Source of the DNA: a virus
Length of the DNA: 41,040 nucleotides
Direction: 5' to 3' (one strand)
IMG/VR virus record: IMGVR_UViG_3300036652_002828
Location: 1 to 41,040 of that record
The notes beneath the pieces were generated by a model. It searched no databases and was not told the origin of the DNA. It worked only from the letters and a program-made list of their open reading frames with translations. The translations under genes and the position numbers were made by a program. Below, piece after piece: positions 1 through 6,620 of this stretch. Each line of letters starts with the position of its first letter. Positions within the stretch are counted from its first letter, which is position 1.

Positions 1-323
1 GAACGGGTTTGAATGTAAGCATCGAGATTCCACATAGCGGTCATTGAAGCACCACCACCAACAGCTGAAGTCAGTGTAGCTGCAAAAGTCTTAGAGATGA
101 CAGTACCTGCTACACCACCCCAACGGATAGTAAAGGTAATAGTTGGCGTAGCAGTTGTTCCGTATGCCCCATACATTATTAAGTGAAGTGCTCGGCCATC
201 CTGTAAGTAGTTAGCAGGGATGGTTACGTTAGGCATTAAAATAGTTTCGGTCGTAGTGTTTGCTACGGCCGTACCTGAAGCTGTTGCCCAGCTTAGGACT
301 TCTTTCCAAAATTGTCGACTCAT
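1..323 (-). CDS. Virion structural/fibre-type protein, 5' part (gene runs off the left edge)
   Basis: The start ATG is at 321-323, preceded by the ribosome site TTAGGAGAAAT. The frame is open to base 1. The protein is Thr/Ala/Gly-rich with beta-type sequence (TTTETILMP, VTIPANYLQDGR, TPTITFTIRWGG), the style of small phage tail or fibre beta-sandwich proteins. It is the last gene before the edge in a minus-strand late operon. If base 1 is joined to base 41040 the frame continues for 23 more residues to the TGA at 40971-40973, giving about 130 aa. That the gene is real is fairly clear; the exact role is not known. Confidence 0.7.
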   Translation of the reverse strand, partial: MSRQFWKEVLSWATASGTAVANTTTETILMPNVTIPANYLQDGRALHLIMYGAYGTTATPTITFTIRWGGVAGTVISKTFAATLTSAVGGGASMTAMWNLDAYIQTR

Positions 324-330
324 ATTTCTC

Positions 331-768
331 CTAAGCTAAGTTAAATACACCGTTAGTGGCATCCCAAGTAATGGTAAACGTACCACCGCCAGATGCAGTC
401 TGCGTTCCACCGAAGTCAATATGGGCAATAGGATGGTTAGATACGGTCGTATCGTAAAGTTTAGCGGCAACTGCCGAGAAACCGGCACCTGTGGCCGTCC
501 AAGCTGTAGCACCGGACCCGCCGGTAATCTTACAGAGGTTAGGAGTTGTACTGGCCGTAGAAGTGGTCCGGGTGCCTACTGCGGCGCCACCAGTAGTATA
601 GCCGTTACCGTTAGCTACTTCCGTACCTGAGGTAGTGTACGTCGTGTCAGTCGAAGTATAGGTCGAAGCTGAGAAGAGAGCACAGTTTACGGTATCTGCG
701 GTCCAACTGACTGCTTTAGTTAATAAATCGAACTTGAACTGAGGGTAAATAGTTGTTACTACTGCCAT
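331..768 (-). CDS. Phage structural protein, 145 aa
   Basis: The N-terminus (KFDLLTKAVSW, then TVNCALFSAS) and the mid-part ANGNGYTTGG resemble small head or tail structural proteins in which an N-terminal strand pair is followed by a GxGYxxGG turn. The composition is rich in Thr, Ser, Ala and Gly, with no charged catalytic cluster, which fits a virion surface role. The ATG overlaps the stop of the upstream gene (TAATG at 768) and is preceded by GAAAGGTTTCG, so translation is probably coupled. The family resemblance is from memory; decoration or tail protein cannot be separated. Confidence 0.65.
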   Translation of the reverse strand: MAVVTTIYPQFKFDLLTKAVSWTADTVNCALFSASTYTSTDTTYTTSGTEVANGNGYTTGGAAVGTRTTSTASTTPNLCKITGGSGATAWTATGAGFSAVAAKLYDTTVSNHPIAHIDFGGTQTASGGGTFTITWDATNGVFNLA

Positions 769-977
769 TACGAAACCTTTCCTGGTGTACCAATCAGGTC
801 TGCTGCTGGTACGTTAATTATTGTACTTATTTTAGGATTACCGTCCTCATCAAATATCTGATTACCTTGAGCATCTTTATGCTCAATAGGCACGGCAACA
901 CCTTTAATAATAGGCAAGCCGTCAGCAGCGTAACCGGTTATTTCGACTTCTTTGCCGTCTATATTAAGAGTGTCCAT
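768..977 (-). CDS. Small acidic protein, 69 aa
   Basis: A short acidic protein with LNIDGKEVEITGYA at the N-terminus and KDAQGNQIFDEDGNPK in the middle, a pattern common in small accessory proteins next to phage structural genes. It lies 7 bases after the gene at 985-1359 and ends in a TAATG overlap with the next start. No enzymatic motif is visible. Function unknown; a small virion or assembly factor is possible from position only. Confidence 0.6.
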   Translation of the reverse strand: MDTLNIDGKEVEITGYAADGLPIIKGVAVPIEHKDAQGNQIFDEDGNPKISTIINVPAADLIGTPGKVS

Positions 978-984
978 ACTTCCC

Positions 985-1359
985 CTACACTACCTTAAAC
1001 AGAAAACTTACAACCGTACTCGAACCGGTCACCAGATAAATATTAGCCATATCGGCACAATCAAAAGTAAAAGGCGTAGCAGCTGGTACTGAGAAATAGG
1101 CCGCATTAGTTGAGTCCTCAGATACACGCACTGCATTGGTGACTGAACAAACCGTACATGATACTGCGCCTTGGGGCACTACAAGCGTCTGGGTAGTATT
1201 GACAGTCACCGGTGAAGTAACAGGTGTAGCTGTTGCGTCCTGGGTATTGATTATATTGCCAGTCGGACCCATCATAGCGACACGGTTAGCGTCAGTTTTA
1301 ACACCGGCGAAGTCATTAACAGCCGATTTGGTCTTTCTGGCCGTTGGCGTGTAAGCCAT
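985..1359 (-). CDS. Structural protein, 124 aa, unknown
   Basis: The ATG follows a good AAGGAG site 8 bases upstream. The sequence is Thr/Val/Ala-rich with one Cys pair (VSCTVCSVTNAV) in the middle and a hydrophobic C-terminus (VSFLFKVV), which suggests a compact beta domain. It is the first gene after one of the four promoter plus stem-loop leaders in this genome, so it starts a late transcription unit that runs through the small structural genes and the fibre genes beyond. Function not recognised. Confidence 0.6.
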   Translation of the reverse strand: MAYTPTARKTKSAVNDFAGVKTDANRVAMMGPTGNIINTQDATATPVTSPVTVNTTQTLVVPQGAVSCTVCSVTNAVRVSEDSTNAAYFSVPAATPFTFDCADMANIYLVTGSSTVVSFLFKVV

Positions 1360-1380
1360 ATGTTATGCTCCTTAATCTTA

Positions 1381-1419
1381 AAAATTAAAACAGCTCAAAG
1401 TCCCGAGGGCTATGAGCTG
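1381..1419 (-). terminator. Stem-loop with U-tract in the leader of the 985-1359 gene
   Basis: Read on the minus strand, CAGCTCA (1419-1413) pairs with TGAGCTG (1397-1391) and is followed by TTTTAATTTT. It could end transcription from the 1467-1787 gene, but a -10 box lies immediately upstream at 1434-1439, so it would also be the first thing transcribed from that promoter. It shares the core GGCAGYTYATAGCCC with the elements at 5001 and 33023. Confidence 0.65.
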
Positions 1420-1433
1420 CCTATATATCAAAG

Positions 1434-1461
1434 ATTATACAGTAACACAAACATTTTGCCA
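1434..1461 (-). promoter_or_regulatory. Promoter candidate upstream of stem-loop leader (cassette 1)
   Basis: A perfect TATAAT lies on the minus strand at 1439-1434. The -35 is weak (TGGCAA at 1461-1456, spacing 16). The expected start, near 1427, is about 7 bases before the stem-loop. Confidence 0.45.
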
Positions 1462-1466
1462 CCACT

Positions 1467-1787
1467 TTAGCTAAAGATTGGCGTAACTCCTATAAAAGTG
1501 GTCCGTATTACCAGCATTTGGGCCTCTTCGCGCATAATATCAAGGTCCTCGTTCAGCAGTACCTTATCCTGGGCGGCAGTCCGAATATCGGTTTTAATAT
1601 CACGTAGTTGCTGTTTGGCTAGTAAAATATCATGGGTCAGACCCATTAATTGAGTATTGCCGGCACTGACCATTTCATTTATCAATGTTTCTTGGTTACG
1701 ATGATAGCGTTTACGCTCAGCAATAGCTTCATCTAAAGCCTTGAGCTCTTTACGCTTAGCTTCGCTACTTTTTTGTAGGACCTGCAT
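1467..1787 (-). CDS. Coiled-coil protein, 106 aa
   Basis: Rich in Lys, Glu, Gln and Leu with long heptad-like stretches (SSEAKRKELKALDEAIAER; LAKQQLRDIKTDIRTA), so mostly helical coiled coil. The start lies inside the end of the preceding gene (23-base overlap), which suggests translational coupling. It sits between head genes and tail genes. A head-completion, chaperone or assembly role is possible but not shown. Confidence 0.6.
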   Translation of the reverse strand: MQVLQKSSEAKRKELKALDEAIAERKRYHRNQETLINEMVSAGNTQLMGLTHDILLAKQQLRDIKTDIRTAAQDKVLLNEDLDIMREEAQMLVIRTTFIGVTPIFS

Positions 1788-2451
1788 TGGCTAATTCTTT
1801 GGCTTTAGATATAGCTTTATCATCTGGCTGGGCGTACTCTGGCCTTTTTAACGGTGCACCCTCGGTAGTCTTAGGCTTTGGCAAGTCTGAATCCTCAGAA
1901 GCCGTTGGAGCATCAGCAGGTTGGTCTGTTGGTATGGTAGGTGCTGATGGCATTGGTCCGAAGCTCGGCATTGCTTTACCTAAATAAGCCTTTTCAATGA
2001 AGGCATCCTGCTGGCCACTATCGGCAAAGTTAAAATTCTTAGGCAAATGCTCGTTCTTTTCGTTGAACTGAGGCTGGGTAGGGTCCTTGAACCTCTTAAG
2101 AGTACTTTTAGCGGTGAAATTCTTATACATGACGTCTAGGGCCCGGTAAGCACTGGCGCCGACTATGACTTCGGTTTCACCAGGATTAATTACCCACATT
2201 TCTGGGTCAGTCCTAGTAATAATCTTCTGCATACCATCTTCACTAAAGTTTTCTTGCTCGTTTTCAGCCGGCATATACTGCCAATAAACAGGTTCGTCAT
2301 CAATGTTCTTTATGGTAACGAACTCCTGGGGTTTAAAAAGCCGCATTAGCTTTTCTTGAAATGGTATTGCATTCTCTACCTTCTCAGTACCATATAATTT
2401 GGGTGTACCATCCTGGGCCGGTACTACCTGGCCGGGTTGAATCTTTGGCAT
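1765..2451 (-). CDS. Unknown head-region protein, 228 aa
   Basis: The first 150 residues look like a folded domain (RLFKPQEFVTIKNIDDEPVY; EMWVINPGETEVIVGASAYR), followed by a Pro/Ala/Ser-rich low-complexity C-terminal third ending in Lys-Lys. The gene is preceded by its own promoter candidate at 2541-2569 and by the terminator of the gene upstream. Such proteins with a disordered tail are common between capsid and tail genes, but I do not recognise the family. Confidence 0.6.
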   Translation of the reverse strand: MPKIQPGQVVPAQDGTPKLYGTEKVENAIPFQEKLMRLFKPQEFVTIKNIDDEPVYWQYMPAENEQENFSEDGMQKIITRTDPEMWVINPGETEVIVGASAYRALDVMYKNFTAKSTLKRFKDPTQPQFNEKNEHLPKNFNFADSGQQDAFIEKAYLGKAMPSFGPMPSAPTIPTDQPADAPTASEDSDLPKPKTTEGAPLKRPEYAQPDDKAISKAKELANAGPTKK

Positions 2452-2540
2452 TTGTTAGGCTCCTACCTTTACGTTATAGCAGCCCCTAAAAGAGTTTGTT
2501 CGACTTGCCTGATACGGGCTATGCGTTTCCATGTAGAGTC

Positions 2541-2569
2541 AATATACCATAACCATTAATGCAAAACAA
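2541..2569 (-). promoter_or_regulatory. Late promoter candidate, TTATGGTATA type
   Basis: Extended -10 TGG-TATATT (2546-2541) with TTGTTT as -35 (2569-2564, spacing 17). The block GCATTA..GGTTATGGTATA recurs upstream of TerS at 11851, which supports a shared late promoter type. It lies directly downstream of the terminator at 2570-2605. Confidence 0.5.
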
Positions 2570-2605
2570 AAAAGAGCCCCACACATCGTTAGGGCCCTTC
2601 TTTAA
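2570..2605 (-). terminator. Rho-independent terminator after the 2616-3083 gene
   Basis: On the minus strand AAGGGCCC pairs with GGGGCTCTT (one G-U), with an 11-base loop and a following TTTTTT run. It lies 10-45 bases after the stop of the gene ending at 2616. Confidence 0.75.
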
Positions 2606-2615
2606 AGCTGTCAGT

Positions 2616-3083
2616 CTATGCTATGCGCTGTAAGACCAAACTAACGCAACCATTAGCCAAACCTGTCAGCGTACCAGCCAAAATCAAGTTAACGCGGGCG
2701 CCAGCAACAATTGTAGTCGGACTAGCGATTACTGTACCGTTAACTGGGGTATTAGCTGTACCAGCCAATGACACTATACCTGTCAATTGATTAGTACCAG
2801 AACCAGTGGCTTGCGTACCTGTTGCCACTTCCACCTGCAACGTACCAGACGAGCTGGTAGTACCAAATGTGGCAGCTACGCCAGCTATGACATATTGACC
2901 ACTCAAGGTATCGTTGACGAAAGCGGTAAGTGACGTACTCGAGGCACCAAGCCCCGGTATTTGCACTGTTTCATACACCGGCAAGATGACCAATGTACCA
3001 GCAGCGGTACCCCCAGCGGGCGCCTTGGAGTCAATCACAGCTCCAAGACGAATGGCCTCATTGTATCTACTCAATCTTTTCAT
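2616..3083 (-). CDS. Head decoration-like protein, 155 aa
   Basis: The short basic N-terminus (MKRLSRYNEAIRLGAVID) is followed by a small-residue-rich beta domain with many Gly/Thr/Val repeats (GTAAGTLVILP, GTLQVEVATGTQATGSG). This is the usual look of capsid decoration or fibre proteins placed after the major capsid gene. It ends 10 bases before a strong terminator. No catalytic residues stand out. The call rests on composition and position. Confidence 0.55.
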   Translation of the reverse strand: MKRLSRYNEAIRLGAVIDSKAPAGGTAAGTLVILPVYETVQIPGLGASSTSLTAFVNDTLSGQYVIAGVAATFGTTSSSGTLQVEVATGTQATGSGTNQLTGIVSLAGTANTPVNGTVIASPTTIVAGARVNLILAGTLTGLANGCVSLVLQRIA

Positions 3084-3108
3084 AGGAGTATGTTACCTTT
3101 CGACCTAA

Positions 3109-3861
3109 TTAGTTAATGTTCAAAACAACAGAGGCGGTAGAACTGGTGGCCGAAGCTTTGGCCCAACCAATGTTACCGGTCGTGGCCGCGCTGATGATGA
3201 CGTAACCGGCTGTACCGGCGAGGTCAACTGCGATACCGAGACCAATGGTAGCTGTGGTAGCCATGACGAAGGCCTTACCACCAGACTGTACCCAACCATA
3301 GTTGGTGACAGAAGCACTGTTCGGAATGACGTTAGTTGTCACGCCGGCAGGTGCGTTACCAGTTAATGAAGGAGCAACACCGTTATATTGGCTTAGAACC
3401 AAGTTAGCAGTATCAGTGCCAGGAACCAGGGTAGTAATACCCTGTGGCAGCGGGTCAGCCAGGGAAACGACTACGTAGCCTGCAGCACCGGCGCTGGTGT
3501 GGCCTGCAATCCTCAGGCTGTAGTTCTGGTCAGCTGAACTTACAATTTCTAAGTACTGGAACTGGTTAGCCGTAACAGCAGTCGAACCGTTAGTAACAAC
3601 CAAAGTCTTACTGCCGGCAACCAAGTTAGCTGCTAATTGCCCACCCGTACCGGTAGCTGTAATAGCAAGAGCGGTCGAGTTAGCTGGTGCGGCTGGGCCC
3701 GTACATACTAGGCCAGCCTTGATAGTCGAGGTACCGCCAAATTTTACATAGCGGAAGGTTCGACCGTCCTTAGTGAGACCGGCAGTACCAAAGTCTTCCA
3801 TTTGAGTGGTGGTAAACGTGTTAAGGTCTACCGAGGTTAGCATTCGTGCGCCTGATTCCAT
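3109..3861 (-). CDS. Head decoration/fibre-like structural protein, 250 aa
   Basis: Starts at ATG 3861 after GGAAGGA. The first 45 residues (TVDLN-like TSVDLNTFTTTQMEDFG, then GRTFRYVKFGGTSTIKAG) resemble capsid-associated proteins in which a short helix leads into a beta domain. The remainder is rich in Ala, Thr, Gly and Val. It lies 30 bases after the capsid gene, in the same operon. A decoration or head-fibre role is inferred; the exact family is not certain. Confidence 0.6.
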   Translation of the reverse strand: MESGARMLTSVDLNTFTTTQMEDFGTAGLTKDGRTFRYVKFGGTSTIKAGLVCTGPAAPANSTALAITATGTGGQLAANLVAGSKTLVVTNGSTAVTANQFQYLEIVSSADQNYSLRIAGHTSAGAAGYVVVSLADPLPQGITTLVPGTDTANLVLSQYNGVAPSLTGNAPAGVTTNVIPNSASVTNYGWVQSGGKAFVMATTATIGLGIAVDLAGTAGYVIISAATTGNIGWAKASATSSTASVVLNIN

Positions 3862-3890
3862 GATGTTTAAATCCTTCCTACTTACTAACC

Positions 3891-4979
3891 TTAGTTAGAA
3901 GTAATTCCTGTTAATTTACCATTACGTCGCGGCTGTCGGTGAATTAGGTTACCCATTAAGATTAACAGGCCAACTTCACCATAGGCGTTAACAGGGCTCA
4001 TCAATTCGCGGAACTGGAAGGCAGAAGGCATAGGCACATTCTTGTAAAAACCTTCGGTAACTTCGACAGTTGACCCAATTTGGTTAAGGTCACTGTCAAT
4101 CAAGCGGGCAAATTCAAGGTAGTACTCATTGAGCCAGAAGAAAGTACCAGAAGTGGCGTTGTCGTCAGCAACTAGCGGTCGAGCGCGGTAAACTAATGCG
4201 TTGAAGCCACCAAAACCGGTCGTACCTTCGCCTGGCTTCTGAACACCGCCGGGAGGAGTACCACCGTCAACACGGTCGTAACCGCGAATGCCGATAGTCT
4301 CGTAACGACCCTGCACCATTGGCTGCATAAGACCTTCAAAGAATGTCCAAGCGGCCTTGGTCGTCAAACCAAGCGTTGGGCTTTCCATTTGTGAGCCGGC
4401 TGCGCTCACGTTATCGAACTCGCTAGAAGCGTAGTCGAGGCTAACCGCACCGTTAGTAACGGGGGTTACGTCGCCATTGATATAAGCGTTACCTGTGCGG
4501 GTGACACCACCATATGCGGCCGAGTTGGTACCGGCATCGACAATCAAACCGAGACCATCGAAGTCTTTACCAGAACCGAAACCATAAAAGACACCACCAT
4601 TACGCTGCATGCTCGAGATTTTAGCCTCGTCCATGCGGGTGGCCAAAAGACGTAGCACAGCTTTTTCGCTGTTGCCGTTAACCGCCTTTTCAATACCGGG
4701 AACAACAACGCTTTGCTCGTCAGCTGCAACATACCAAGTCAGCATACGAGTGTTGTTAGTAGCACCAGTTGGGAACTGGTCCATACCAGCGAAGCTACCA
4801 CCAGTGTTTGAGTTGGCAATAGTAATTGGCTGGTTCATCGTAACGCCCTTCCAAGTACTAGGCTTACTCAAAACTTTCGCAAACAAAATGTTACTGTTGT
4901 TAATTTGGTCAACCACGCTTGGCAGAATTTCTTGGTAAGTGATGTCTGCAACGCGGTCAGTGAATATGGTACCAGCCAT
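3891..4979 (-). CDS. Major capsid protein candidate (HK97-type, N4 gp56-like), 362 aa
   Basis: Features of HK97-fold capsid proteins that begin without a long scaffolding delta domain: MAGTIFTDRVADITYQEILP and FAKVLSKPSTWKG near the N-terminus, MDQFPTGATNNTRMLTWYVA at about residues 65-85, DEAKISSMQRNGGVFYGFGS in the spine helix region and a C-terminal P-domain-like strand (YGEVGLLILMGNLIHRQPRR). It follows the portal and a scaffold-like gene and heads its own transcription unit with a promoter and leader stem-loop. The AGAAGGG ribosome site is 9 bases upstream. Position, length and expression context all agree; the family name is from memory. Confidence 0.8.
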   Translation of the reverse strand: MAGTIFTDRVADITYQEILPSVVDQINNSNILFAKVLSKPSTWKGVTMNQPITIANSNTGGSFAGMDQFPTGATNNTRMLTWYVAADEQSVVVPGIEKAVNGNSEKAVLRLLATRMDEAKISSMQRNGGVFYGFGSGKDFDGLGLIVDAGTNSAAYGGVTRTGNAYINGDVTPVTNGAVSLDYASSEFDNVSAAGSQMESPTLGLTTKAAWTFFEGLMQPMVQGRYETIGIRGYDRVDGGTPPGGVQKPGEGTTGFGGFNALVYRARPLVADDNATSGTFFWLNEYYLEFARLIDSDLNQIGSTVEVTEGFYKNVPMPSAFQFRELMSPVNAYGEVGLLILMGNLIHRQPRRNGKLTGITSN

Positions 4980-5000
4980 GTATTTAACCCTTCTCTTATT

Positions 5001-5039
5001 TTAAATTAAAACAGCCTATAGCGCGCGGGCTATAAGCTG
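5001..5039 (-). terminator. Stem-loop with U-tract in the capsid gene leader
   Basis: On the minus strand CAGCTTATAGC (5039-5029) pairs with GCTATAGGCTG (5022-5012), an 11-bp stem with one G-U and a 6-base loop, followed by TTTTAATTT. It ends the upstream operon or acts as a leader element, since a promoter lies just before it. Confidence 0.7.
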
Positions 5040-5053
5040 CCTTTATGAATTCA

Positions 5054-5082
5054 ATACTACCTGAGCGTTAAAACAAAAGCAA
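5054..5082 (-). promoter_or_regulatory. Capsid gene promoter (cassette 2)
   Basis: Minus-strand TTGCTT (5082-5077), 17-base spacer, TAGTAT (5059-5054). The predicted start is near 5046 with 5' end ATAAAGGCAGC, so the stem-loop begins about 7 bases into the transcript. Confidence 0.55.
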
Positions 5083-5084
5083 CA

Positions 5085-5477
5085 CTATTTTTTCGCGGAA
5101 GCCTCTTTAGGCTTCTCAACAGATGTAGATTTGGCATTTTTGTCAGTTTCGGGTTCGTAGGTCTCGCCGCCGGCTGGTAATTCCGGTTCGTCAGCAGGTG
5201 GTTGTGGTGGCGCAACCGGAGCTGGTGCTGCAGCCGGTAAGGTCGGGGCCGCTTGACGGGCCGCAAGCTCTTCGGCTTGCTGGGCTGGTCCGACGGGGCC
5301 AATGTGCGGCAATAGCGCGGGCTCAGGTTTACCGATTACATCAGCTACAGCTGCAATGGAATCACTTAAACGGGTTGACTGAGGCTTATCATTCAGATGC
5401 TCAACAAGGCGTTCGCCTTCATCCTCAGTAATGACTGACTTTAAGATTAGTACGGCAATGATAGCGTTAAAGTTCAT
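5085..5477 (-). CDS. Unknown head-operon protein with Pro/Ala-rich tail, 130 aa
   Basis: Start after AAAAGGAGACC. Residues 1-50 form a helical segment (MNFNAIIAVLILKSVITEDE), and the remainder is Pro/Ala/Glu-rich and probably disordered (LPAAAPAPVAPPQPPADEPE), ending in a Lys-rich tail. It sits between the scaffold-like gene and the capsid promoter. A minor head protein or assembly factor is a reasonable guess; no family recognised. Confidence 0.55.
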   Translation of the reverse strand: MNFNAIIAVLILKSVITEDEGERLVEHLNDKPQSTRLSDSIAAVADVIGKPEPALLPHIGPVGPAQQAEELAARQAAPTLPAAAPAPVAPPQPPADEPELPAGGETYEPETDKNAKSTSVEKPKEASAKK

Positions 5478-5503
5478 ATGGTTATGGTCTCCTTTTCAGT
5501 TTA

Positions 5504-6583
5504 TTAAAAATCATCGGCATCAATACGAGCTAGGATATCACGAGTCGTAGTACCAGACTTAACGGTTGGCTTAACGACATTGTTCGGATTCATACCCCGG
5601 TTGCTCTCACCGCGCTCGGCACCTTTTTCACGCCGGGCTTTATCCTCGGCAGCTTGGTCGTCATCAGCCTTTTTAGCAGCTTGACGTTCAGGGCTTTGGC
5701 GCTCCCAAATCTCAAAAGCTTCACTAAAACCAATATGTTTGTAGGGTCGGCCCTGCTCATATTGCTTAAGGTAGGTTTCATTACGCTGGCTCATTATACT
5801 CAGCACCTCGGCCATTTGCTTAGCTTCCGGGCTGTCGTCAAACCCTGCATCACCAGGCCGGACCGTAAATTTCGGGAAACGTCCCTCTTTTTGCAGGTCA
5901 GCAACATCAGTTCTAATGCCTTCGTTTTCGCGTCTCTCAAAATCCTGGGCAGCGGCATTGGATTGGTTCTGCCTGAATTCACCAAGTAGCCTGTTCGCTT
6001 TCTGTTCAAGTTGCTGAAAGCCAGTAGTGGCGGCTGCTAATTGCTGGTCATTAGCGAATTTAAAGTTAGCCGGAATGTCACTAGGACTGTAAGCCTTAAT
6101 CTCAACTTCTTTAGCATTATCACCTTCACCCTGTATACCACGAATGACAATCGGCTCACCGATATTGTCAGCAATATGCTTGGACTCAGCCGGCGATAAC
6201 TGAATACCAGCGGCATCAGTCGGTGTTTGCGGGTCTTTGGGCTTCTCTTCAATCTCTAACGCATCATCAGCGGTAAACTCACCCTCTTTGGGCTTCTCAA
6301 CTGGTTTACCATCTTTATCTAACTCAGGTTTGTCGGTATCCTCTTCTTCGATGCGCTTGCCGTTTTTGTCGTACTTGGGCTTAGCAGGCTCTTTATCTGC
6401 GGGCTTTTTATCGTCTTCGCCAGATTTTGGCTTGCCAGCGCCATCATCTTTGGCAGGGTCTTTTGGCGGTGTATTTTTATCATCTGCACCCCCCTTAGGA
6501 TTTTTAGGGTCATCAACAACTTTATTGTCTTCGTCGAGATTATTGATGGCCTGGTCAACTATATCGGTAGTTGGCGTTTGCAT
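5504..6583 (-). CDS. Scaffold-like protein, 359 aa
   Basis: The first 115 residues are extremely charged (Asp, Lys, Glu, Pro: DDKKPADKEPAKPKYDKN), and a middle and C-terminal helical segment is Gln- and Glu-rich (FQQLEQKANRLLGEFRQNQ). It ends with a positively charged stretch and a short C-terminal peptide (TTRDILARIDADDF). Acidic, helical proteins of 300-400 aa between portal and major capsid are typical phage scaffolds; P22 gp8 and N4-type scaffolds are comparable. Clear ribosome site AAAGGAGTAGAGCCC before the ATG. Assigned by composition and synteny. Confidence 0.7.
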   Translation of the reverse strand: MQTPTTDIVDQAINNLDEDNKVVDDPKNPKGGADDKNTPPKDPAKDDGAGKPKSGEDDKKPADKEPAKPKYDKNGKRIEEEDTDKPELDKDGKPVEKPKEGEFTADDALEIEEKPKDPQTPTDAAGIQLSPAESKHIADNIGEPIVIRGIQGEGDNAKEVEIKAYSPSDIPANFKFANDQQLAAATTGFQQLEQKANRLLGEFRQNQSNAAAQDFERRENEGIRTDVADLQKEGRFPKFTVRPGDAGFDDSPEAKQMAEVLSIMSQRNETYLKQYEQGRPYKHIGFSEAFEIWERQSPERQAAKKADDDQAAEDKARREKGAERGESNRGMNPNNVVKPTVKSGTTTRDILARIDADDF

Positions 6584-6620
6584 GGGCTCTACTCCTTTAT
6601 TAATTACTTAAGTTTAACAC